Source of the DNA: Acidobacteriota bacterium
Lineage (GTDB): Bacteria; Acidobacteriota; Vicinamibacteria; Vicinamibacterales; Fen-181
Direction of reading: 5' to 3'
DNA length: 64,000 nt
Assembly (NCBI GenBank): GCA_003170135.1
Contig: PMZR01000108.1
Coordinates: forward strand, 1-64,000
Position numbers and translations under genes: made by a program. This document shows, one piece after another, positions 36,839 to 46,049 of this stretch (the stretch's first letter is position 1; each line of letters opens with the position of its first letter). The notes beneath the pieces were generated by a model, which saw only the letters and a list, made by a program, of their open reading frames with translations, searched no databases and was not told the DNA's origin.

Positions 36839-38197
36839 ATGGGCACCAATCCGGACACGCCGATGCGGGCCGTACTGCGATGCGGTGAAGCTCCGCGCCA
36901 CGTTGGCTGGGCGCAACTGCTCCTCGACACGCGCGTGGGCGGCCTCTCTCTGCTGCAGCGCCACGTGGTGGCCTTGCGCGAGGCTGGAATCCACGATATC
37001 TCACTGGCCGTCCCGCCGGCCATTCTGCCCGACTTCGAGCGCGTGAGGCACGCCAGCCTGCCCATGGGCATCACGGTCCGCGTCGTGCCGGACGATGCCC
37101 CCGGCAAAGCTGCAGCCGATCGATCCCCGGTCCTCGAGCAGCGGGCGGACACGCTCGTCGATCCCAGGCTGCTCGTGCAGCTTGTCCAGCTGGCCGACAT
37201 AAATCCAGGTGACATGGTCTGCCTGGACAGCGATGAACACGCCAACACGCCAGAGGCCAAGTCGCCGTACGTGGCGGGCATCCCCGAAGCAGACGAAGCA
37301 AAACCGGTCGACGGCGAAGCGGCCAGGCACCTGGCGCCAATCGGGCTGGCCGTTCGTACAGCGCACGGCGAGCCCCCGGTCGGCCTCGACGTCGGTCGCT
37401 ACTACTGGCACCGCTTCAGCGGGCCACAGGACGCCGCGGACGCGACCACGAAGGTCCTGCTGGCGACGATGAAGGCCACTGACGGGCTGTTCGCGCAAAC
37501 CAACCGGCGGGTGTCCCTGCGGATCAGCCGGCTGCTCCTCGACACGCGCGTCACGCCCAACATGGTGACGATGGGGACGCTTGTCTGCGGCCTGGTGGCG
37601 GGCTGGCTGATGTCGCTCGGGTACCAGGCCGCACTGGTCGCCGGGGCGCTGATGGCGTGGTTTGCGAGCATGCTGGACGGCGTGGACGGCGAGCTGGCGC
37701 GGGCCAGGTTCCAGACCTCAGCGCTCGGCCACTGGCTCGAGATGGTCTGCGACTACGTCTTCTACATGGCGCTGTTCGTGGGGCTCGGCGCCGGCATCTA
37801 CCGGGTCACGGGGGAGACGCAGTGGCTCGTGATGGGAGGCGGCGCCGCGTGCGGCGTCGTCATCAGTTTCAGCGTCGTTGCGCACCTGAAACGCGCGTAC
37901 GCGCGGCAGGGCGCGATGGACGATTTCTATCTCGCCTACCAGCGGACCGTGAGCGGCCCCGGCTCGAATCCGTTCCTGCGCATCACGCCGCATCTGACCG
38001 CCTTGCTGACCAGGGCCGCGTTTCCGTATTTCCTGGTGGCGTTTACGCTGCTTGGCCTGGCAAAGGTGGCGCTCGTCCTCATGTTCGTGGCGACGCAGTC
38101 GTTCTGGGTCGTCGCGCTCTACGCGTCGCGCCTGCGCATGACGCTGCAGCCGGCCGAGCCCCTGGCCGAGTCGGTCGCGACGGTCGAGAACCGGTAG
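36839..38197 (+). CDS. CDP-alcohol phosphotransferase with degenerate N-terminal nucleotidyltransferase-like domain
   Basis: This 452-aa protein has two parts. Residues about 10-215 look like a nucleotidyltransferase fold without its GxGxR loop or clear acidic site. Residues about 225-440 form a membrane CDP-alcohol phosphotransferase whose motif reads DGVDGELAR (280-288), then G297, E301 and D305. The family consensus has Asp where E301 stands, so the third metal-ligand position is Glu. The layout resembles archaeal/bacterial IPCT-DIPPS fusions that make di-myo-inositol phosphate or phosphoinositides. The separate nucleotidyltransferase at 34882 could supply the lost activity. The ATG at 36839 has no Shine-Dalgarno; Met9 is an alternative start. 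Confidence 0.82.
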   Translation: MGTNPDTPMRAVLRCGEAPRHVGWAQLLLDTRVGGLSLLQRHVVALREAGIHDISLAVPPAILPDFERVRHASLPMGITVRVVPDDAPGKAAADRSPVLEQRADTLVDPRLLVQLVQLADINPGDMVCLDSDEHANTPEAKSPYVAGIPEADEAKPVDGEAARHLAPIGLAVRTAHGEPPVGLDVGRYYWHRFSGPQDAADATTKVLLATMKATDGLFAQTNRRVSLRISRLLLDTRVTPNMVTMGTLVCGLVAGWLMSLGYQAALVAGALMAWFASMLDGVDGELARARFQTSALGHWLEMVCDYVFYMALFVGLGAGIYRVTGETQWLVMGGGAACGVVISFSVVAHLKRAYARQGAMDDFYLAYQRTVSGPGSNPFLRITPHLTALLTRAAFPYFLVAFTLLGLAKVALVLMFVATQSFWVVALYASRLRMTLQPAEPLAESVATVENR

Positions 38198-38244
38198 TTG
38201 GCGGTCGGCGGATGGCGGTTACCCAGACGCAGGTGACTCACGGA

Positions 38245-38464
38245 CACGGGCGCAGCCGCGGCCCTCGACGAGTCGTCTGGCCGCCGGGGAAAACGACGCG
38301 CCGCCACGTCGCTTTCCAGCCTCGCCCGCCGGCAGCCTCCAATGGCTTGTGACACGTGAGTGGGCGCCAGTCGGCCGCCGGGGAAAGCGACGTGTCGCGC
38401 GTCGTTTTCCGGATGGACCGCCGGCGACCTCCAAGGCTCGTCGGGGGCCGCGGCTGCGCCCGTG
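38245..38464. repeat. Large imperfect inverted repeat
   Basis: The two arms of about 110 bp share, in inverted orientation, GGGCGCAGCCGCGGCC (outer, exact) and the inner block GGAAAACGACGCG...CGTCGCTTTCC, separated by less similar sequence. It could form a long hairpin 3' of the convergent phosphotransferase and TonB-receptor genes. It has no 7-bp period. Confidence 0.75.
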
Positions 38465-38521
38465 CCCGTGCTCGGACCGGTCGTCGACAGTAAACCCGCC
38501 CAAGATCAACCCAACCGCGAC

Positions 38522-41038
38522 CTACCGATCGATCCAGAAATTCAGGCCGATCGACCGGGGAATCGGGTTGAAATAGCTGCCAAAGAGCGGCGAGTTGACG
38601 TTGTTGGACACGTCGCGCGGATTGAACCGGTTCAGCGCGTTGAATACGCGCACGCCGAGGCGTGTCTTCACGCCGTGGACCTTGAACGGCCGCTGCAACG
38701 ACAGGTCAACGGTCGCCAGGGTCGGGAATCGTCCGCCCTCGTTCCGGAGGCCCACGACGTCCTGGGCGGCGTTGACGAGGGAATACGGGAACCCGCTGCG
38801 CACTTCGATGACCGGCGAGACTTCGAACCGATCGGGCAAGCCAATGGTGCCCCGCATGAGAAAGCGGTGCGGGACGTCGGTGGTCGTCAGCGAGTACTGG
38901 TTCGCGACGATCACCGGGTTGCGGAAGTTGCCGAAGTAACTGTCGAAGCTGTTCAGGTCCGCCTCAGAGCGGGATCGCACGTACGACATGACCAGGTCGG
39001 ACCGCGCGCTCGGCGTGTAGCGCATGGTCAGCTCGCCCTCCCAGTGGTTGGAGCGGCCGCCGCTGTCGAGGACAAATGCGGGCACCGGCCCGACGACCGG
39101 GTTCACAATGAAGTCGTGGGCCGAGCGCCGATGCAGGAGGTTGGCCTTGAGCAACAGGTGCTCGCTCAGTCGCTGGTCGTACTCCACGTTGCCGATGATG
39201 GCGTAGGGCGTGTCGAGGTTCCCCGTGAGGTTGGTGAAGAAGGTCGGCGCCCCGAGCGGCGTGACACCGTCCGCGGCGAACTGCGTGATGCTGCGCCGTT
39301 CCATCGAGTCGAATGCGCCCACGCCGAGCGGCGTGCGCTGGTAGAAGAGCCCGAACCCGCCGCGCACGACCGCGCTCGAGTCATCGTCGAGCGCCAGCGT
39401 GAAGCCCGACCTCGGGCTGAAATCCACGTGATCGAGGACGCCGTCGCGATCGATCCGCCCCCCGAGATGGATCTGCAGCCGGTTGGTTGCGCGCCATTCG
39501 TCCTGCGCAAAGGCCGACAGGTCGGTCCCCGCCACGCTCTGCGCGGTCGGTCCGCCGAAGCTGATCGCTTCGCTGAGCGTGCCGTCCGGCCGCCGGATCT
39601 CCACCCGACGGCTGGCGCTCGTGCCGTCGTAGGACGCGGCCATGACGTCCACGCCGAACTTGAACAGGTGCGTCCCGGCCGCCGGGTTCGGCGAGTAGGT
39701 GAGCACGCTGACGGCCTGGAGCGTGCGCGTGTTCCGCACCTGGTCGTTGAAGTAGTTTCCGCCGATGGCTTGCACCGTCAACTCCTCGGGGTGCGTGCCC
39801 TGCGCGGAGATGTTCACGTCGTACTGCTTCACGTTGATCGTGGTGTCGAGGACGCTCGACGGCGACACGGTCGTCTTCTCCGTGACGCCGATGTTGAAGC
39901 CGTCCTGGTGGAAGGTCGGCGTGGCGGACAGCGGCGTGAACGTGCTCAGGTTGGCGCCTTCGATCGTGCGCGGATAGACGGCGAAGGCCGCCGTCAACGC
40001 GTGCCGGGAGTTGAGAGTGGCGTCCAGGCGCGTGAACGAGTCGAAGCTGCGCACCTGGGAGTGCGGATCGCCGGGCAGGCTCTCGACGTCGGACTTGACC
40101 AGGCGATACTGAAGGTTCTCGGACAGGAACACCCGGTCCTTGACGATCGGCCCGCCGACGGACAGGCGGGGCGTGAAGGAACTGACGCCGTGCAGCCCGC
40201 CCTGGTCGAGTTGCAGGCGCGGGATGAAGCTGTTGGGGATGAACTGCCACCGGTTGCCGCCCTTGCGCGTGTGGATTTCCGTCACGCCGGACGAGAACCG
40301 GCCGTACTGCGCGGAATACGGGTTCTGCAGCACCTCCACCGATTCGACCGCGTCGCCGGGCAAGTCGAACGCGAAATCATTGGTGGACGGATCGGTCACG
40401 CTCGCGCTGCTGACCTGGAGACCCGACTGTGTCGGCTCGCCGCCCGCCATCCGCATGCGGCCGTCGCTGCCCCGGACGACGGCCGGAAGAAGCGGCAGCA
40501 GCGCCTGGTAGTTGTCGCCGGCAAGCGGCGTCTGCGTCAGCGCGGCACCCGACACCGTGTCGCCGCCCGTCGTCGGCACCGCATTGGGCGCGCGATCGAC
40601 CACGCTCACGTTCTCCGACACCCCTCCGACGGGCAGATCCAGCGCCACGTCCAGCGGCTTTCCCGCCGCGACCTGGATTCTCTTTGTGGCATCGTCAAAG
40701 CCGGCGAGCGATGCCTTGAGGTTGTACTGCCCGGGCGGCACGTTGGCGAACGTGAAGTGCCCGGTGTCGTCCGAGGCGGCGGTCATCGCGTGGCGCGCGC
40801 CCGATGGGTCGCTGAGCACGACGACGACGCCGGGCAGGAACACGGTGCCGGCCTGGGTCGTCGTGACGCCGCGAACCGTCGCGGCGCTGCCAGTCGAGGG
40901 AGAACCCGCTTGCGCGGTCTGTGCCGCGGCGGACGAGGAGCCAGCGAACAGCAGGGACAGGACGGCGAGCGAAAGAGCCCGGCTCATCAAGCCGGTGGCG
41001 CTGTCTCTGGTGGGAAACCGGGAACCAATCTTGTGCAT
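38522..41038 (-). CDS. TonB-dependent receptor with carboxypeptidase-regulatory domain
   Basis: About 838 aa. After a signal peptide (cleavage near SSSAAAQ) there is a CarboxypepD_reg-like beta-sandwich (TVRGVTTTQAGTVFLPGVVV through AGKPLDVALDL). A plug with DAVESVEVLQNPYSAQYGRF and a beta-barrel ending in IPRSIGLNFWIDR follow. It takes up a large ligand (glycan, siderophore or peptide) in an energy-dependent way. ATG 41038 is chosen; an internal Met at 40987 also gives a good signal peptide. Its barrel is shorter than those of the two receptors that follow, and it lacks close similarity to them. Confidence 0.9.
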   Translation of the reverse strand: MHKIGSRFPTRDSATGLMSRALSLAVLSLLFAGSSSAAAQTAQAGSPSTGSAATVRGVTTTQAGTVFLPGVVVVLSDPSGARHAMTAASDDTGHFTFANVPPGQYNLKASLAGFDDATKRIQVAAGKPLDVALDLPVGGVSENVSVVDRAPNAVPTTGGDTVSGAALTQTPLAGDNYQALLPLLPAVVRGSDGRMRMAGGEPTQSGLQVSSASVTDPSTNDFAFDLPGDAVESVEVLQNPYSAQYGRFSSGVTEIHTRKGGNRWQFIPNSFIPRLQLDQGGLHGVSSFTPRLSVGGPIVKDRVFLSENLQYRLVKSDVESLPGDPHSQVRSFDSFTRLDATLNSRHALTAAFAVYPRTIEGANLSTFTPLSATPTFHQDGFNIGVTEKTTVSPSSVLDTTINVKQYDVNISAQGTHPEELTVQAIGGNYFNDQVRNTRTLQAVSVLTYSPNPAAGTHLFKFGVDVMAASYDGTSASRRVEIRRPDGTLSEAISFGGPTAQSVAGTDLSAFAQDEWRATNRLQIHLGGRIDRDGVLDHVDFSPRSGFTLALDDDSSAVVRGGFGLFYQRTPLGVGAFDSMERRSITQFAADGVTPLGAPTFFTNLTGNLDTPYAIIGNVEYDQRLSEHLLLKANLLHRRSAHDFIVNPVVGPVPAFVLDSGGRSNHWEGELTMRYTPSARSDLVMSYVRSRSEADLNSFDSYFGNFRNPVIVANQYSLTTTDVPHRFLMRGTIGLPDRFEVSPVIEVRSGFPYSLVNAAQDVVGLRNEGGRFPTLATVDLSLQRPFKVHGVKTRLGVRVFNALNRFNPRDVSNNVNSPLFGSYFNPIPRSIGLNFWIDR

Positions 41039-41531
41039 CAGCGTCGCCTGGCGCCGCCGCCGAAGCGGGGGGGCGGAAAAAAGTACCGACCTTATACCTA
41101 AGACGCTCGAGTCCCCGGCGAGGTGACAGACTCGTTCCCAGTCTTGCCGGAGCCGCTGTCTACCAGGGGTCCGCGCAAGCAAACGCTGACTCCGCCAGGC
41201 TGGACGGCCAAGCGGGCGCGTCATCGTTCAGTTGAGGCGTCCCAGCGATTGTAAGCGGCAAGCCAGAAACACGCCAGCCGAGCGATTCACGCGGGTATGG
41301 CAGAGATCTCGGATTACTCACTGCGTAAGCGTGACTTACGGCAATTCGGCGGGCGCGGGCCTTTCGCAGGTGCCCGTGCGAATCGTGTGCGCGATTGAGA
41401 TCACTACACCCCGGTTGTCCCACAAAGTGTCACGGTGTAGCACTCGGAAGACGTGCAGACCCATCGAACGCGACCATCCGTCCGGCGGGCGTGAGCCGCG
41501 CCCCTCGGGGCGGCTGGCGCGAGGCCATCTG
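41039..41531. other. Gene-free region upstream of the first TonB receptor
   Basis: No convincing gene is seen. On the minus strand TATAAG (41096-41091) is a candidate -10 for the receptor gene, without a clear -35. The remainder appears to be ordinary spacer up to the terminator at 41532. Confidence 0.4.
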
Positions 41532-41565
41532 AAAAAAAAGGGCACGGCGTCTTGCTGCCGTGCCC
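41532..41565 (-). terminator. Rho-independent terminator of the second TonB receptor
   Basis: Stem GGGCACGGC / GCCGTGCCC with an 8-nt loop (AGCAAGAC on the minus strand), followed on the minus strand by eight T residues. It lies about 90 nt after the stop codon at 41653. The same stem layout and loop recur after the third receptor gene. Confidence 0.92.
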
Positions 41566-41575
41566 CAACGAGAGA

Positions 41576-41650
41576 ACATCCAAAGGCTCTAGGCTTTCGG
41601 CCTTTGGCCCTTGGACCCCGGACCCCGGACTCCGGACTCCGGACTTCTCA
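41576..41650. repeat. Drifting heptamer array (GGCTCTA to GGACTCC)
   Basis: Units run GGCTCTA, GGCTTTC, GGCCTTT, GGCCCTT, GGACCCC (x2), GGACTCC (x2), GGACTTC in strict 7-bp register, changing by one or two bases per step. It lies between the receptor stop and its terminator. Confidence 0.88.
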
Positions 41651-41652
41651 GC

Positions 41653-44600
41653 CTACCAACTCAGTCTCCACGAGAGCTGCAGCAACCGGCCGCCCGGATC
41701 CTGCGTGTTCGACGTGTCGCGATACGCCGAGGTGATCTCGTAGCTCGTGTTGGTCGGGCCGACATACGTGTTCGGCGTGAAGTTGATGTTGTCGAACACG
41801 TTGAGCGCCTCGGCGCGCAGTTCCATGTTGACCCGCGAGGTCATCATGATGCGCTTGGCGAGGCTCATGTCGAATCGCACGAAGGCCGGGCCCGTCACGT
41901 AGTGATGGCGCGGCGCGCAGTCGCCCGCGATGTCCTGCACGCAGTCCGGGCCGCCTGCCGGCGCGATGTACCGGCCCGTCGGCACGCCCAGGCTGCTGTA
42001 GCCCGTCGCCGAGGTGGCGTCCACGTTGAACGCCCGCAGGGTGTTGTCGATGACGTCCTGCGGCAGGTTGTAGACCTTCTGCGTGGCCGGGTCGATCCGG
42101 ATCTGGAACATGTTGTTCAGATCCGTATCGGTCATGCCGACCAGCCGGACGTTGCCGAAGTCCAGGATCTGGCCGCTCTGGATGCGGCCGCTGCCGTCGA
42201 AGGACCAGCCGCCGACGAGGCGGTTCCAGCCGCGGCTGACGCCGTTGCCGAACGCTTTGCCCTGGCCGAACGGGAGTTCGTACACCCAGTTCAGCTTGAA
42301 GGTGTGCTTGGGCGAGGCATTCGAGTAAATGAGTTCGCCCGGCGCCCGGAAGCTGTAGAGGTTGTAGGTCTGGCCGATCGCGTAGACGTAGCTGCCCTGC
42401 ACGAGCAGGCCCGCCGACATCCGGCGCCGCAACTCGAACTGCGCCGAGTCGTAGTTGCGGAACGTCTCGTTGGTCGTCATGTACGCGCCGCCGCTGCCAA
42501 CCGTCGGGTTGACCACGAACTCGTTCGCCGGGAGTCCGGCGGCGATCGCGTTGTTGCGCCACGTGGCCGAGTCCACGAGGCCCGTGCTGTTGGTGTTTGT
42601 GACCATCGAGCGCGGCAGCGGGTAGTTCGGCGAGAGGTAGTTGACGAAGCTCGAGCTCTTCCACTGCGACGAGGTGTAGTTCGCCGCAGAGGTCGCCGCG
42701 CTGGCGTTCAGGCCCTGGAGATACGCCATCATGATCGGCAACGGGTTCGTGCCCGCGCCCGTGTAGGCGAAGGTGTTGCCCTTGCCGGCCGCCTGGTTGG
42801 CGAGCAGGTTGGCCTGTGCCAGCTTGAACTCGTTCAGGAAGCCGTTCTCCAGGATGTTGACCTCGTTGTAGTTCCGGCCACCATTCACCCAGCCGTCACG
42901 CAGCCGCGTGCCCACGTAGCGGATCTCGATCGCGGTGTTCTTGTTCAGCGCGCGCTGGAAGCCCGCCTGGAACGAGTGCGTGTAGGGCACGGTCGTGTTC
43001 GGGTCGAACAGGTTGACCGAGTCGGTGTACCCAGGCGTGATCGGATACGCCGGCGAGGTGGCGAAGCTGGGCGGTCCGAGGTTGCTCGGGTTGCGGAAGA
43101 GCACCGGCAGCTGGCTGGCGTTCGACACCAGGTTGCCCAGCGTCATGCTGCGCGTCGCGGTGATGCTGCCGCCCGGGTTGTAGCCGAAGATGTTGTCGAA
43201 CGTCTCCATGCCTTCGCGCAGGTAGGCGAGCGAGTATCCGGCGCGCAGCACCGGGTCGCTGCCCACCAGCTTCTGGAGCCAGCTGGCCTTCACGGTCGGC
43301 TTCCACGCCGCGCCCACGCTCGGCGCGAAGTTGTTCCAATCCGTGTGGTAGGACTGCGTGCCCTTCGTGTAGGCGGACAGCGTCGGCACCTGGCCGGCGT
43401 TCGCGCCCGGCTGGAACATGTTGCCCTGCCCCGAAATGCCGTACAGCATGCTCGGGTCGGTCAGCGTCGAGTAGTACGCGCTGTCGGCCACGAACGGCGT
43501 CTGCAGCTCGTAGCGCACGCCGTAGGTCAGCGTGAGGTTTGGCTTCGCGCGCCAGGAATCCTGCAGGAAGAACCCGGCATCGCCCATGTGCGCCGTCGGT
43601 TCGCCGGCGCCCAGGTAGACGTAGTTGCCCGTGCTCGGGTCCACCACGGCCGTGCCGTTGACCGCGGTCACTCGGCCCGTGAGCACCGCGTAGATGCCCC
43701 GCGCGCGCGTGAGGTCGGTGCTCGAAGCGCCCGGGAAATTCGTCGTGCTGAACAACCCGTAGGCGGGATCGCTCGGGTCCACGCCCATCGAGATCGACGG
43801 CACCTGGTACTGGCTCCACAGATCCATCGCGATCTGCGTGTAGGAGCCGCCCATCGTGACGCTGTGGGCACCCTTGATCCAGCTGAGCGTGTCCTCGACG
43901 AACTTGGTCGGCGCGTCGCGCCGGCTGGGCAGCCGGCTGTTGTAGACCGTGCTGATGCTGTCGGCCGCGCTGATGCCCAGGCCGAAGCCGCCCTGGTCGC
44001 CGACCGACGTGCCGCCGAACACGCCCGGCGTGATTTCCGGCCGGAACTTGATCGGGCCGCCGGTCGCGCCGACCCGCGCTTCGTTCACGAGGCTCGACGT
44101 CAGCGTGGTGCGCCAGTTGCCCGTCACCGACCAGCGGTTCGAGACCTGGCCGCCGGTCGCCGGGAAGCCCGGGAACGCCGCATCGTCACTGTTGAGGATG
44201 TCGGGCGACGACACGTACTGCTGCCAGTAGAACGACACGCCGACGCGGTTCCTCGGCGTCACGTTGACGTCGATGCGCGTCGTCGGGTAGCGGCGCAGGC
44301 CGGTGCTGTTGTTCTGGAACGAGAAGCGCTGCACGTTCGGGTCGCTGAGATTGGTCAAGGAGCCCGTCGTGGCGGTCGAATTGCGGATGTCCTGCAGCAG
44401 CTTTTGGATCGTGGGATCGTAGGTGGCCACCTGGCCGTTCTTCGCGGCCAGCGCCATCAGGTCCACGGTCTTCAGGTTGCCCGCGGTGCCGTACTGGAAG
44501 AGGCCGGTCTGCGCCTGCGTGCTGAGGATGGTGCGCTGGCGCATGATCTGGCTCGGCTGGCGGAACTCTTCGTAGTTGAAGAAGAAGAATGCCTTGTCGT

Positions 44601-45510
44601 GGCCGTCGAACAGGTGCGGGATGTCGATCGGGCCGCCCACGCGGACGCCGTAGGTGTCCACCTTGACGTTGTCGGCCGGCAGGCCCTGCACCTTGTTGAA
44701 GTAGTAGTTGCTGTTCCAGTTCGGCCGGCGCATGTAGTCGTAGACGCTGCCCTGGAACTGGTTCGTCCCGGAGCGGGTGACGAAGCGGATCTGCACGGCG
44801 CCCTGGCCGGCGCTTTCCGCGCCAGGCGTCGCCGTCGAGACCGTTACTTCTTCGACCGCGTCCATGCGCGGGCTGATGCGCGAGAAGAACCCGTCGCTCG
44901 TCTTCAGGTAGTTGTCCTGCGTGTTAATGCCGTCGATCGTGATGTTCACGGCGTTGGCGGCCAGCCCCATGACGAAGGAACTGCGCGCCGTGCCGGTGGT
45001 CTGCACGCCGGGCAGCATCGTCACCGCGTCGAGCGTGTTGCGGGTGACCAGCGGGATGTTGGTGATCTGCGTCGTGGTCATCGTGGTGGTGACCGAGGCC
45101 GACTGCGTCTGGACGATTTCGGCCGCGCCATGCACGACGACGGTCTCTTCCAGCTTGCCGACTTCGAGCGTCACCTTGACGCTGGCCGGCGTGGCCGCAA
45201 TCAGCTTCACGTCGGGCGAGGACCACGTCTTGAAGCCCATCAGCGACACCGTCATCGTGTAGGTGCCGGGATCGAGGGCCGGGATCGTGAACCGCCCTGC
45301 CGCGTCTGTCGTGGCCTGGGTAGCCGCGCTGGTGGCGTTGTTCTTGATGACGACGTCCGCGCCCGGGATCACCCCGCCGGACGTGTCGGCGACGATGCCC
45401 GCGAGCGACGTGGTCGTCGCGGCGCCCTGAGCGTACGCATGCGTGCCGACCATTGCCATCACAAGCGTGAGCAGCAATATCGACACAAGTCTCAACCGAC
45501 CGTGCCTCAT
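41653..45510 (-). CDS. Oar-like TonB-dependent receptor (tandem paralogue 1)
   Basis: This 1285-aa outer-membrane protein has a signal peptide (to about AYAQ) and an N-terminal carboxypeptidase-regulatory domain (SLAGIVADTSGGVIPGADVV). The plug includes IDGINTQDNYLKTSDGFFSR and EEVTVSTATPGAESAGQGAV, and a very large barrel ends with an aromatic residue (LSWRLSW). This layout is the Oar-like family expanded in Acidobacteria, usually linked to uptake of complex polymers. ATG 45510 has GGAGGA upstream. It is closely similar along its whole length to the next receptor, so the two arose by duplication. Its terminator is strong. Confidence 0.93.
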   Translation of the reverse strand: MRHGRLRLVSILLLTLVMAMVGTHAYAQGAATTTSLAGIVADTSGGVIPGADVVIKNNATSAATQATTDAAGRFTIPALDPGTYTMTVSLMGFKTWSSPDVKLIAATPASVKVTLEVGKLEETVVVHGAAEIVQTQSASVTTTMTTTQITNIPLVTRNTLDAVTMLPGVQTTGTARSSFVMGLAANAVNITIDGINTQDNYLKTSDGFFSRISPRMDAVEEVTVSTATPGAESAGQGAVQIRFVTRSGTNQFQGSVYDYMRRPNWNSNYYFNKVQGLPADNVKVDTYGVRVGGPIDIPHLFDGHDKAFFFFNYEEFRQPSQIMRQRTILSTQAQTGLFQYGTAGNLKTVDLMALAAKNGQVATYDPTIQKLLQDIRNSTATTGSLTNLSDPNVQRFSFQNNSTGLRRYPTTRIDVNVTPRNRVGVSFYWQQYVSSPDILNSDDAAFPGFPATGGQVSNRWSVTGNWRTTLTSSLVNEARVGATGGPIKFRPEITPGVFGGTSVGDQGGFGLGISAADSISTVYNSRLPSRRDAPTKFVEDTLSWIKGAHSVTMGGSYTQIAMDLWSQYQVPSISMGVDPSDPAYGLFSTTNFPGASSTDLTRARGIYAVLTGRVTAVNGTAVVDPSTGNYVYLGAGEPTAHMGDAGFFLQDSWRAKPNLTLTYGVRYELQTPFVADSAYYSTLTDPSMLYGISGQGNMFQPGANAGQVPTLSAYTKGTQSYHTDWNNFAPSVGAAWKPTVKASWLQKLVGSDPVLRAGYSLAYLREGMETFDNIFGYNPGGSITATRSMTLGNLVSNASQLPVLFRNPSNLGPPSFATSPAYPITPGYTDSVNLFDPNTTVPYTHSFQAGFQRALNKNTAIEIRYVGTRLRDGWVNGGRNYNEVNILENGFLNEFKLAQANLLANQAAGKGNTFAYTGAGTNPLPIMMAYLQGLNASAATSAANYTSSQWKSSSFVNYLSPNYPLPRSMVTNTNSTGLVDSATWRNNAIAAGLPANEFVVNPTVGSGGAYMTTNETFRNYDSAQFELRRRMSAGLLVQGSYVYAIGQTYNLYSFRAPGELIYSNASPKHTFKLNWVYELPFGQGKAFGNGVSRGWNRLVGGWSFDGSGRIQSGQILDFGNVRLVGMTDTDLNNMFQIRIDPATQKVYNLPQDVIDNTLRAFNVDATSATGYSSLGVPTGRYIAPAGGPDCVQDIAGDCAPRHHYVTGPAFVRFDMSLAKRIMMTSRVNMELRAEALNVFDNINFTPNTYVGPTNTSYEITSAYRDTSNTQDPGGRLLQLSWRLSW

Positions 45511-45943
45511 GGAATCCTCCCACAAATTGGCGCTGGAGATCTGGCTGCGGGGGCGGGAATGCGGCCGAACGAACCCACGCGGACCCGGACGAGAGGGGGG
45601 AGGACCCATGGCATCAGACCGGCCACGGGCTGCGGACAACGCCAACGACGCCAACCGACGCCGAACCGACGCCTACCCGACGCCTACCCGGTGGGAAGCC
45701 CGGAACGCTCTTTCCGTTCCGGCATTCCCGTGAAAGACCCCCGCCGACCGACACGGTGCGAACGCCGCCGACAGGGTGCAACGGCACCCTGCGACCTCTG
45801 ACCGCGACGCCAGGCGAAGCCGCCTGCGGTCAAAAAGTCGAGCGTATTGTCGTCAGGAACGTTCCCGAATGCAAGGGGTTGCCGGAAACCGGCCGGATCG
45901 GGCGTTGAGATGGCGTTTTCCGGGGGTGAACCGCGAGAGCGGG
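45511..45943. other. Gene-free spacer between tandem receptors
   Basis: No gene is visible. Short repeated GACGCC-type units (GACGCCAACC, GACGCCTACCC) occur at about 45640-45690. The region must hold the promoter of the receptor at 41653, but no strong -35/-10 pair was found. Confidence 0.4.
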
Positions 45944-45978
45944 CAAAAGAAAGGGCGCGGCGTCTTGCTGCCGCGCCC
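45944..45978 (-). terminator. Rho-independent terminator of the third TonB receptor
   Basis: Stem GGGCGCGGC / GCCGCGCCC with the same loop as the terminator at 41532, followed on the minus strand by TTTCTTTT. It lies about 70 nt after the stop at 46050. Confidence 0.88.
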
Positions 45979-45993
45979 TCGACGTGTAACGAG

Positions 45994-46041
45994 TCGTCCG
46001 AAGTCCGAAGTCCGAGGTCCGGACTCCGGACTCCGGACTTC
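45994..46041. repeat. Heptamer array (GTCCGAA / GGACTCC)
   Basis: GTCCGAA, GTCCGAG, then GGACTCC units at 7-bp spacing; the two halves are inverted relative to each other. Its place between receptor stop and terminator is the same as for the array at 41576-41650. Confidence 0.88.
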
Positions 46042-46049
46042 TTCCTACC

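Noticed and set aside
38360-41101. Long open frame of about 900 codons on the plus strand opposite the TonB receptor
   Set aside because: It is an antisense shadow of a high-GC gene. The product is Arg/His/Val-rich with no fold or motif, while the minus-strand frame is a complete TonB-dependent receptor.
41160-41423. 87-codon frame on the minus strand upstream of the first TonB receptor
   Set aside because: No Shine-Dalgarno, biased composition and no recognisable fold. It lies in a spacer expected to hold a promoter.
41611-45801. Open frame of about 1,400 codons on the plus strand across the second TonB receptor
   Set aside because: Same antisense effect. It runs through the terminator and the signal peptide of the real gene and has no recognisable domain.
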